Below, one piece after another: positions 8,441 to 15,183 of a stretch of DNA of 51,750 nucleotides. The translations under genes were made by a program, and so were the position numbers. Under the pieces are notes generated by a model, which did no database searches, was not told where the DNA came from, and worked only from the letters and a program-made list of their open reading frames with translations. Source of the DNA: Marinobacter bryozoorum. Lineage in GTDB: Bacteria > Pseudomonadota > Gammaproteobacteria > Pseudomonadales > Oleiphilaceae. Every line of letters starts with the position of its first letter. The stretch's first letter is position 1. The stretch covers positions 1 to 51,750 of the forward strand of contig NZ_JAKZAH010000026.1 of the NCBI RefSeq assembly GCF_023156245.1, given 5' to 3'.

Positions 8441-9661
8441 ATGAGACAGGGAACACTGATAATTTGCGGGCACGGCATGGTGGCCCAGCGTCTGCTGGAG
8501 CACCTGTGTGAGGGCGGGCACCCCTTCAGCCGGGTCGTAGTGCTCGGTGCCGAGCCGGAATCGGCCTACAACCGGGTGTTGCTGTCATCCGTGCTGGCCG
8601 GGGATGCCACCATGGATCAGCTTCAACTGAGGGGCGAAACCTGGTTCGACGCAAACGGTATCGAGCGCTATCACGGTGACCCGGTGACCACCATCGACCG
8701 CACACGTCAGCGGATCGTTACTGCGGACGGACGGGAACTGGCCTACGACACGCTGGTGCTGGCCACCGGCGCCAGGCCGGCGCCCCTGGGTATCCCCGAT
8801 GATGACCTGGGGGGCGTGCTGACCTTCCGCGACCTGCGGGACACCCGTCAGCTGATCGAGCTGAGCCAGCGTCATGGCCGCGCCGTGGTCATCGGTGGCG
8901 GCTTCCTGGGACTGGAAGCCGCCGAGGGACTGCGCTGCCGGGGTATGGCGGTCACCGTGCTGCATCGTAATCCGCACCTGCTCAACCGGCAGCTGGATAC
9001 CACCGGTAGCGAACTGCTGGCCGTCAGCCTGCAGGAACGTGGCCTGAGCATCCGCACCGGCGTCAGCCCGGTTGCGTTGCTTGGCAAGCGCCGGGTACGG
9101 GCGGTACAGCTGGATGACAACAGCCTGGTCAGCACCGATCTGGTCGTTACCGCCGCCGGCATTCGCCCCAACACCGACGTGGCGACAGCCGCCGGACTCG
9201 AATGCGGGCGAGGTATTCGGGTCGACCGGCAGCTTCGAACCAGTGATTCCGCCATCTTCGCCCTGGGGGAGTGTTGTGAAATCAACGGACAGACATTCGG
9301 CCTGGTCGACCCGGGCTATGAACAGGCCCGTGTACTGGCGCAGGTGCTGAAAGGTTCCGACCAGGGCGCGGTTTTCCGGAGCACCACACAGCCCACCCGA
9401 CTGAAGATCAGCGGCATACCAATCTTTTCCTGCGGCCAGACCCGACCGGATGAACACACGGAATCCATCGTCTGGCAGGACCATGACCAGAATCGTTATT
9501 GCCGTCTGCTGCTGCGGGACGGTCGCCTGGTGGGCTCGGTGTTGTTCGGCGAAACCCGTGACGGCCCCTGGTACGCGGAGCAGATACAGAAAGGCAACGA
9601 CCTTACCCCGTGGCGGGCGACCCTGGCTTTCGGCCGGGACTACTGCGAACAGGCGGCCTGA
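8441..9661 (+). CDS. NirB-like NAD(P)H/FAD oxidoreductase (NasC-like electron donor candidate)
   Basis: This 406-residue protein matches the N-terminal FAD/NAD(P)H half of NirB-type nitrite reductases. It has an N-terminal dinucleotide motif (LIICGHGMVAQRLLEHL), the second nucleotide motif VVIGGGFLGLEAAEGLRCRG, the FAD motif SAIFALGECCEINGQTFGLV, and no sirohaem domain. The ATG at 8441 follows GGGAG; an earlier in-frame start would lie inside the terminator. Klebsiella NasC, a flavoprotein that passes NADH electrons to NasA, is the closest functional model. The nirB neighbour already carries its own flavin domain, which makes this extra copy a likely donor to NasA. That role is inferred. It is the first gene of the nirB-nirD operon. 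Confidence 0.8.
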   Translation: MRQGTLIICGHGMVAQRLLEHLCEGGHPFSRVVVLGAEPESAYNRVLLSSVLAGDATMDQLQLRGETWFDANGIERYHGDPVTTIDRTRQRIVTADGRELAYDTLVLATGARPAPLGIPDDDLGGVLTFRDLRDTRQLIELSQRHGRAVVIGGGFLGLEAAEGLRCRGMAVTVLHRNPHLLNRQLDTTGSELLAVSLQERGLSIRTGVSPVALLGKRRVRAVQLDDNSLVSTDLVVTAAGIRPNTDVATAAGLECGRGIRVDRQLRTSDSAIFALGECCEINGQTFGLVDPGYEQARVLAQVLKGSDQGAVFRSTTQPTRLKISGIPIFSCGQTRPDEHTESIVWQDHDQNRYCRLLLRDGRLVGSVLFGETRDGPWYAEQIQKGNDLTPWRATLAFGRDYCEQAA

Positions 9662-9697
9662 GCGACGGCGCCACAGTATTTGAGAGAGGACAGACCC

Positions 9698-12211
9698 ATG
9701 AGCAACAAAACCCTGATCGTCATCGGTAACGGCATGGTCGGCCACCACTTCCTGGAGCAGTTCGCCGACTCCCCGGCCGCTGCCGGCTTCAACGTCCTGG
9801 TTTTCGGAGAGGAAAAGCAGCTGGCCTATGACCGGGTGCACCTGTCCGAATACTTTACTGGCTCCACCCACACGGACCTGGCCATGGGCACCGCCGACTG
9901 GTACCGGGCAAAGGGCATTGACCTGCACCTGCACGAGCCGGTGACTGCCATCGACCGGGAGCGCCGCGCCGTCACAACCCCGAAGGGTAGCTACCGCTAT
10001 GACGAGCTGGTGCTGGCCACCGGTTCCTACCCGTTCGTGCCGCCCATCGACGGCAGGGATAACCCCAACTGCTTTGTCTATCGCACCCTGGAAGACCTCG
10101 ACCGTATCCGCGCCTGCGCCGGGGGCGCCCGGACCGGGGTGGTTGTGGGCGGGGGCCTGCTGGGGCTGGAAGCGGCCAACGCGCTGAAAAGCCTGGGCCT
10201 GGACGCCCATGTGGTGGAGTTCGCCCCCCGCCTGATGCCGGTGCAGCTGGATGACGACGGCGGCGCCCTGCTTCGCCGCAAAATCGAGGTGTTGGGTGTA
10301 CAGGTGCATACCGAAAAGGCCACCACAGCCATTGTGAACGTTAAGGGCAGCCGCCTGCGCATGGAATTCAGTGATGAGTCCTTCCTGGAGACGGACCTGA
10401 TCGTGTTCTCCGCCGGCATCCGCCCCCAGGACACCCTGGCTCGTTCCTGCGGGCTGGACATCGGCGAACGCGGCGGCATTATCATCGACAACCACTGCAC
10501 CACCTCCGACCCACATATCCACGCCATCGGCGAATGCGCTTTATGGAACCAGCAGGTCTTCGGCCTGGTGGCACCGGGCTATACCATGGCCCGCACCCTG
10601 AGCGCCGCCCTCAATGATGACCGGGATGCAGCCTTCACCGGGGCCGACATGAGCACGAAGCTCAAACTTCTGGGTGTGGATGTGGGCTCCATCGGCGATG
10701 CCCACGCCCGGACCCCGGGTGCCCGCAATATCCGCTTTAACGACGAAAAGGCCGGCCACTACCGCCGCATGGTCATCAGCGAGGACGGTCGAAAACTGCT
10801 CGGGGCCATCCTGGTGGGGGACAACAGCCATTACGATACCCTGCTGCAATACTGCCTCAACGGCATCGACCTGCCGGAAAACCCGGAGTCGCTGATCCTG
10901 CCGGAAAGTCAGGGGGGCACCCCGGCCCTGGGCCCCGATGCCCTGCCCGACACCGCCCAGATCTGCTCCTGCCACAACGTCAGCAAGGGCGACGTGTGCT
11001 GCGCCATCGATGCCGGCGCCACCGACCTGGGCGCTGTTAAAGCCGGAACCAAGGCCAGCACCGGCTGCGGCGGCTGTGCCGCCCTGCTCAAGAACCTGGT
11101 GGACAGCGAGCTGGAGAAGCGCGGCGTGGAGGTCAGCAAGGATATCTGTGAGCACTTCCCCTACAGCCGCCAGGACCTGTTCAACATTGTCAGGGTCAAC
11201 GGCATCCGAACCTTCCGCACGTTAATCCGGCAGCATGGCAAGGGACACGGCTGCGATATCTGCAAACCCACGGTGGCGTCCATCCTGGCGACCTGCTGGA
11301 ACGAGCACATCCTGGCCACGGACCATGTTCCGCTGCAGGACACCAATGACACCTTCATGGCCAACATGCAGAAGAACGGTACCTACTCCATTGTGCCCCG
11401 CATACCCGGGGGAGAGATCACACCAGACAAGTTGATTGTGTTGGGAGAGGTAGCGAAGGAGTACGACCTTTATACCAAGATCACCGGCGGCCAGCGGGTG
11501 GACCTGTTCGGCGCCACCCTGAGCGAACTGCCGGAAATCTGGGAGAAGCTCATTGCCGCCGGTTTCGAGACCGGCCACGCCTACGGTAAGTCCCTGCGTA
11601 CGGTCAAGTCCTGTGTTGGCAGTACCTGGTGCCGCTATGGCGTGCAGGACAGTGTGGGCATGGCGATCCATCTGGAGAACCGCTACAAGGGCCTGCGCGC
11701 GCCCCACAAGGTCAAGATGGCGGTGTCAGGCTGTACCCGGGAATGCGCCGAGGCCCAGAGCAAGGACATCGGCGTGATCGCCACCGAAAACGGCTGGAAC
11801 CTGTATGTATGCGGCAATGGCGGCATGCGCCCCCGCCATGCGGACCTGTTTGCCACCGACCTGTCTGATGACGAGTTGATCCGTACCATCGACCGGGTTC
11901 TGATGTTCTACGTGCGCACTGCCGACAGGCTGCAGCGCACCAGTGTGTGGATGGAGAACATGAAAGGTGGTCTGGATTACCTGAAGCAGGTTGTTCTGGA
12001 TGACAGCCTGGGGATCTGTGCGGAGCTGGAGCAGCACATGGCGGATATCGTGGGTACCTACCAGTGCGAATGGAGGTCTGCGGTGGAGGATCCGGAGAAG
12101 CGCAAGCGGTTCCGGGAGTTTGTGAATGCCCCTGGGCAGAAGGATCCGGTGCAGCAGTGGACTACGGAGCGGTCTCAGCGACGACCGGCTGGTGAGACTG
12201 AGGTGGCCTGA
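9698..12211 (+). CDS. nirB: Assimilatory nitrite reductase [NAD(P)H], large subunit
   Basis: This 837-residue enzyme reduces nitrite to ammonium with six electrons from NAD(P)H. Domains in order: FAD/NAD(P)H oxidoreductase (TLIVIGNGMVGHHF at the N terminus and GVVVGGGLLGLEAAN near residue 150); a BFD-type [2Fe-2S] domain (ICSCHNVSKGDVCCAI through GCGGCAALL, about 425-470); the ferredoxin-like half domain; and the sirohaem/[4Fe-4S] domain with cysteines in SCVGSTWCRYG and SGCTRECAE. The ATG at 9698 has GAGAGGA upstream; an in-frame TTG 18 bp earlier is less likely. nirD lies 458 bp downstream, an unusually long gap within an operon, filled by two palindromes and a G-rich repeat. Confidence 0.95.
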   Translation: MSNKTLIVIGNGMVGHHFLEQFADSPAAAGFNVLVFGEEKQLAYDRVHLSEYFTGSTHTDLAMGTADWYRAKGIDLHLHEPVTAIDRERRAVTTPKGSYRYDELVLATGSYPFVPPIDGRDNPNCFVYRTLEDLDRIRACAGGARTGVVVGGGLLGLEAANALKSLGLDAHVVEFAPRLMPVQLDDDGGALLRRKIEVLGVQVHTEKATTAIVNVKGSRLRMEFSDESFLETDLIVFSAGIRPQDTLARSCGLDIGERGGIIIDNHCTTSDPHIHAIGECALWNQQVFGLVAPGYTMARTLSAALNDDRDAAFTGADMSTKLKLLGVDVGSIGDAHARTPGARNIRFNDEKAGHYRRMVISEDGRKLLGAILVGDNSHYDTLLQYCLNGIDLPENPESLILPESQGGTPALGPDALPDTAQICSCHNVSKGDVCCAIDAGATDLGAVKAGTKASTGCGGCAALLKNLVDSELEKRGVEVSKDICEHFPYSRQDLFNIVRVNGIRTFRTLIRQHGKGHGCDICKPTVASILATCWNEHILATDHVPLQDTNDTFMANMQKNGTYSIVPRIPGGEITPDKLIVLGEVAKEYDLYTKITGGQRVDLFGATLSELPEIWEKLIAAGFETGHAYGKSLRTVKSCVGSTWCRYGVQDSVGMAIHLENRYKGLRAPHKVKMAVSGCTRECAEAQSKDIGVIATENGWNLYVCGNGGMRPRHADLFATDLSDDELIRTIDRVLMFYVRTADRLQRTSVWMENMKGGLDYLKQVVLDDSLGICAELEQHMADIVGTYQCEWRSAVEDPEKRKRFREFVNAPGQKDPVQQWTTERSQRRPAGETEVA

Positions 12212-12289
12212 TTCTTGTTGCTGGGATTCGTTGACCGGCGGGTTCTGGGGCTGGGTCGCTAGCTTGCGGGTTTGGGGGGCTGGAGTCGC

Positions 12290-12365
12290 GTGGGGGTTCT
12301 TTTCTTACGGGAATCGAAAACTCGCTTCGCTCAGACAACGATTCCCTGCAGAAAAGAACCCCCAC
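12290..12365. repeat. Large palindrome, conserved-core family, copy 2
   Basis: The 15-nt arms at 12290-12304 and 12351-12365 (GTGGGGGTTCTTTTC and its complement) are perfect. An inner stem pairs GGGAATCG with CGATTCCC, and the loop holds CTCGCTTCGCTCAGACA at about 12321-12337. It lies about 80 bp after nirB. Confidence 0.9.
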
Positions 12366-12402
12366 ACACCTCCGGCGGACCTTAGGGGTGACCGAAGGTA
12401 AA

Positions 12403-12462
12403 CGACAAAGACAAAGACAAGGGCAAGGGCAAGGGCAAGGGCAAGGGCAAGGGCAAGGGAAG
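12403..12462 (+). repeat. GGGCAA tandem repeat with G-quadruplex spacing
   Basis: Three GACAAA-like units lead into six perfect GGGCAA copies and a final GGGAAG. Seven GGG runs spaced by CAA lie on the nirB-nirD sense strand, which fits the G3-N3 pattern of a G-quadruplex. The array sits between palindrome copies 2 and 3 in the nirB-nirD gap. Confidence 0.9.
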
Positions 12463-12509
12463 TAAAACCCGGTTTCTTGTTGAGAGCTGCAATCAATTTG
12501 ATCACGGCG

Positions 12510-12591
12510 GGGTGGGGGTGGCTTTCCGCAGGGAAAAAAGGTGTCTGAGCAAAGCGAGTTCTTTTTTCACGGAGGAAAGCCACCCCCACCC
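12510..12591. repeat. Large palindrome, conserved-core family, copy 3 (inverted)
   Basis: The 18-nt arms at 12510-12527 and 12574-12591 (GGGTGGGGGTGGCTTTCC and its complement) are perfect. GAAAAAAG pairs with CTTTTTTC inside. The core reads in the opposite sense, TGTCTGAGCAAAGCGAG, with one change from the other copies. It ends about 80 bp before nirD. Confidence 0.9.
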
Positions 12592-12669
12592 TGGCGCAGG
12601 CACGAAACCAATCAGCCATCTCCCAAACTCTGAGGGAGGGAGCCGATCCAAAACAGAAGGAGACAAGCC

Positions 12670-13038
12670 ATGAAAACCACGACCCAATGGAACATCGTCT
12701 GCACCGTAGACGACTTGGTACCGGAATCCGGCATCGCGGTATGGACCGACGACGGCCCGGTAGCCATTTTCTACCTGCCGCACCGACTGCCGGCGCTGTT
12801 CGCCATCAGCCACACCGACCCGTTCAGCGGTGCCAACGTCCTGGCCCGGGGTATTACCGGCGACCTGAACGGCCAGCCGGTGGTAGCTTCCCCGTTGTAC
12901 AAGCAGCACTTCAACCTGGTCACCGGCCAGTGCCTGGAAGATGAGAGCGTGAGCGTGAACAGCTACCGGGTCCTGTTGGACGGAAACGCCGTCAGGCTGG
13001 AACTCACCAGGGCCAGGTCCCTGGCCAAGGCCGCCTGA
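12670..13038 (+). CDS. nirD: Nitrite reductase [NAD(P)H], small subunit
   Basis: This 122-residue Rieske-like NirD protein partners NirB in NAD(P)H-dependent nitrite reduction. Family features are VCTVDDLVPESGIAVW at the N terminus, the VAIFYLP strand, SHTDPFSGANVLARGI (the position of the Rieske loop, here without Cys/His cluster ligands, as in NirD) and a C-terminal VNSYRVLLDGNAVRLEL. A clear ribosome site (AAGGAG) precedes the ATG. The gene is separated from nirB by 458 bp of repeats. No separate promoter was identified, so translation probably relies on readthrough from the sigma-54 promoter at 8218 or on an undetected local promoter. Confidence 0.93.
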   Translation: MKTTTQWNIVCTVDDLVPESGIAVWTDDGPVAIFYLPHRLPALFAISHTDPFSGANVLARGITGDLNGQPVVASPLYKQHFNLVTGQCLEDESVSVNSYRVLLDGNAVRLELTRARSLAKAA

Positions 13039-13092
13039 AACCAACACCACTCAGTTCATCGCAGGTGCTGCACCAGAGTCCACAGAGGTGTA

Positions 13093-13170
13093 GCCGGGGG
13101 TTCGTTTCTCCAGGGAATCGTTGTCTGAGCGAAGCGAGTTTTCGATTCCCGGAAGAAAGGAACCCCCGGC
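13093..13170. repeat. Large palindrome, conserved-core family, copy 4 (inverted)
   Basis: The outer arms from 13093 and to 13170 pair GCCGGGGGTTC with GAACCCCCGGC. Further complementarity (TTTCT/AGAAA and GGGAATCG/CGATTCCC) surrounds the core TGTCTGAGCGAAGCGAG. It lies 54 bp after nirD. The inner stem is identical to that of copy 2, while the outer arms differ. Confidence 0.9.
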
Positions 13171-13449
13171 TGCGCCTCCCTCACCATCCTTCGCATCTCC
13201 CATATCTCCCAAGTCGCTCAGGCTCGACAGATACAACCTGTCACAACAGACACGCCACTTTCTGCTACATTCATTGATATACCTTTCCATAGGCACTAAT
13301 TGATGATTTTGCTAAATAAAATTGAATTAATCGGACCGTAGGGATCAGCACCCTATTTGTAATCCGATGACCGCTCATTCGAGCCATTTCGTGGTAATCT
13401 TGGCGCACTTTAAAACAACCGTATAAAAACTGGTCAAGTCAACAAAGAA
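13171..13449 (+). other. AT-rich spacer with hairpin and promoter upstream of the diguanylate cyclase
   Basis: No gene is seen here. A two-tier hairpin at 13330-13368 pairs ATCGGA with TCCGAT and TAGGG with CCCTA; it may be an operator or leader structure. It does not match the c-di-GMP riboswitch core that I would recognise. The promoter listed at 13400 lies downstream of it. Confidence 0.4.
13400..13427 (+). promoter_or_regulatory. Candidate sigma-70 promoter of the GGDEF gene
   Basis: TTGGCG (13400-13405) and TATAAA (13422-13427) are separated by 16 bp. They lie just ahead of the start codon at 13450, giving a very short leader with a weak AAAGAA ribosome site. Confidence 0.5.
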
Positions 13450-14556
13450 ATGACGGCAGAAAGCATCGAGCAAAGAATTCAACGGGCCCAGTCACTGCGC
13501 CTGAAGCGGATGGCCTGGGGGTTTGCAAACCACGGCTGCACCGCCCTCGCCGTGATCGGTCTATATCTTGGCGGCTTCCTGCCTGTCGAGCCTGTGCTGG
13601 TATTCTTTGCCAGCAGTGTACTGCTAGGCACCCTGCTGGTCCTGATTCTGCAGTTCGGTATCAACCTGCGCTTCAAGGATCCCAGCATGACCATGGCCCA
13701 GATCCTATGGCCGGTCATCCCCTCCCTGTATGTCATGTTCTTTGTGGCCCTGCCCCAGGGGCGGATCCTGTTCCTGATGCTGGCCATCGGGGGCGTCATG
13801 TTCGGCGCCCTGGCCCTGAACCGTCGGCAGATGCTGACCATCGCCTGGTTGTTCTGGCTGGCTTACCTGGGGCTGGTGCTGCTGCTTGGCTGGGTAGCCC
13901 CGGAACGCATCTATTGGCCGCTGGAAGCCGTTACACTGTTTGCCTATGCGTCGGTTCTCTCCATCGTTGCCTACCTGGGCAGCTTTATCTCCGAGCTGCG
14001 ACACCAACTCAGTATCCGTAACCGGGAGCTGAAGCACGCCAACGTCGAGCTGGTAGAGCTGGCTACTCGCGACCCCCTCACCAGTCTGCCTAACCGACGC
14101 ACAGTCATGGAACAGTTCGAACGGGAGGTGGCCCGCAGTGAACGCCAGTCCCCTGGCCCCAAGGCCCTGGCCATCAGCGTTCTGGATATTGATCATTTCA
14201 AACGCATTAATGACACCTTTGGTCACCAGGCCGGAGATGAGATCCTGCGCAAGGTCAGTCACACCATTCAGTCGACCATTCGTAAAGGCGACTACGTGGG
14301 CCGTATTGGCGGGGAGGAGTTCCTGCTGATCTTCCCGGAGACAACGCCGGACCATACAGTGCCGGCCGCCGAACGCATCCGCAAGGCAGTGGAAGCGCTG
14401 CGCTTTGATGAATTGCCAGAGGGATACCGAATCACGGTGTCTCAGGGCGTGGCGATTCACCAGGTGGGTGAAACCCTGCAGACGACCTTCAAACGGGCCG
14501 ACGAAGCGCTCTACCAGGCCAAGAACAGTGGCCGCAACCAGGTGCTGGCAGCCTGA
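13450..14556 (+). CDS. Membrane-bound diguanylate cyclase (GGDEF)
   Basis: This 368-residue protein would make cyclic di-GMP from two GTP. Residues ~25-185 hold five or six hydrophobic segments without a recognisable extracellular sensor domain. A short coiled linker (RHQLSIRNRELKHANVELVELATRDPLTSLPNRR) leads into the GGDEF domain. The active-site signature GGEEF is at residues 287-291 and the product-inhibition site RKGD at 278-281, five residues before it. The enzyme should therefore be active and feedback-inhibited. No EAL or PAS domain is present. The gene stands alone, with its own candidate promoter, and converges on yfbR. Confidence 0.92.
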   Translation: MTAESIEQRIQRAQSLRLKRMAWGFANHGCTALAVIGLYLGGFLPVEPVLVFFASSVLLGTLLVLILQFGINLRFKDPSMTMAQILWPVIPSLYVMFFVALPQGRILFLMLAIGGVMFGALALNRRQMLTIAWLFWLAYLGLVLLLGWVAPERIYWPLEAVTLFAYASVLSIVAYLGSFISELRHQLSIRNRELKHANVELVELATRDPLTSLPNRRTVMEQFEREVARSERQSPGPKALAISVLDIDHFKRINDTFGHQAGDEILRKVSHTIQSTIRKGDYVGRIGGEEFLLIFPETTPDHTVPAAERIRKAVEALRFDELPEGYRITVSQGVAIHQVGETLQTTFKRADEALYQAKNSGRNQVLAA

Positions 14557-14583
14557 CAACCCGGCAGGGCCACGGCGGCTGGC

Positions 14584-15183
14584 TCAATCGCCCAGCAGGT
14601 GGTCCAGGGGCTGGCTGTAACCGGGGGCAAAGACCTCCAGGAAATACATCACTTCAGGCAGGCCTTCCTGTTCCAGGCGATCCCGGATTTGCTGTGCCGC
14701 CGGCTCGAATTCCCGGTTACCTGCCTGCATTTCCGCCTCGCACTTGAGTAAAGCTGACAACCTGTCCGCCGCTTTCACCAGCTCCGCCACTTCCGGCTGC
14801 CAGCGGGATTCCTGGATATAGGGCGCGAAATCCGCCTGCAGACTCCCTGGCAACAGGGCCAGCAGTTCATCGGAGGCCTTGTGCTCGATGTCTTTGAAGG
14901 CCTCACGCATGACCTTTGAGTGGTACTTCACCGGAGTGGGCATATCACCGGTAATAACCTCGGTAGCGTCATGGTAGAGGGCTGCGGTGGCAACGGTTTC
15001 CGGGTTAACGTCACCGTCAAAGTGCCGGTTACGGATAACCGCCAGCGCATGGGCCAGGGTGGCGACCTCCCAGGAATGGGTGGCGACGTTTTCCTCGATC
15101 GCATTGCGCATCAGCCCCCAGCGGCGAATCCAGCGCAAACGGCCAATATAGGCGAAGAAATGGCTGAGCACCGGTCGGGTCAT
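14584..15183 (-). CDS. yfbR: 5'-deoxynucleotidase, YfbR-like HD domain protein
   Basis: A protein of 199 residues, the same length as E. coli YfbR, which removes phosphate from dNMPs. The HD-domain metal ligands are visible: H in THSWEVATLAH, the HD pair in ALYHDATEVITGD, and a later Asp in VKAADRLSALL. The N terminus (SHFFAYIGRLRWIRRWGLMRN) is typical. The ATG overlaps the stop of the upstream DUF748 gene by 4 bp (ATGA), indicating translational coupling. Confidence 0.9.
   Translation of the reverse strand: MTRPVLSHFFAYIGRLRWIRRWGLMRNAIEENVATHSWEVATLAHALAVIRNRHFDGDVNPETVATAALYHDATEVITGDMPTPVKYHSKVMREAFKDIEHKASDELLALLPGSLQADFAPYIQESRWQPEVAELVKAADRLSALLKCEAEMQAGNREFEPAAQQIRDRLEQEGLPEVMYFLEVFAPGYSQPLDHLLGD

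Noticed and set aside
8585..10522. A 645-codon minus-strand open frame
   Set aside because: It is antisense to two well-supported reductase genes, and its Gly/Gln/His-rich composition is that of a shadow frame in GC-rich DNA.
12403..12462. The hexamer array as a CRISPR or coding repeat
   Set aside because: The units are 6 bp without spacers, and the translated Leu-Ala repeat on the minus strand lies in an implausible frame.
13330..13368. The hairpin ahead of the diguanylate cyclase as a c-di-GMP riboswitch
   Set aside because: It lacks the conserved GEMM core sequence and no terminator or occluded ribosome site follows.
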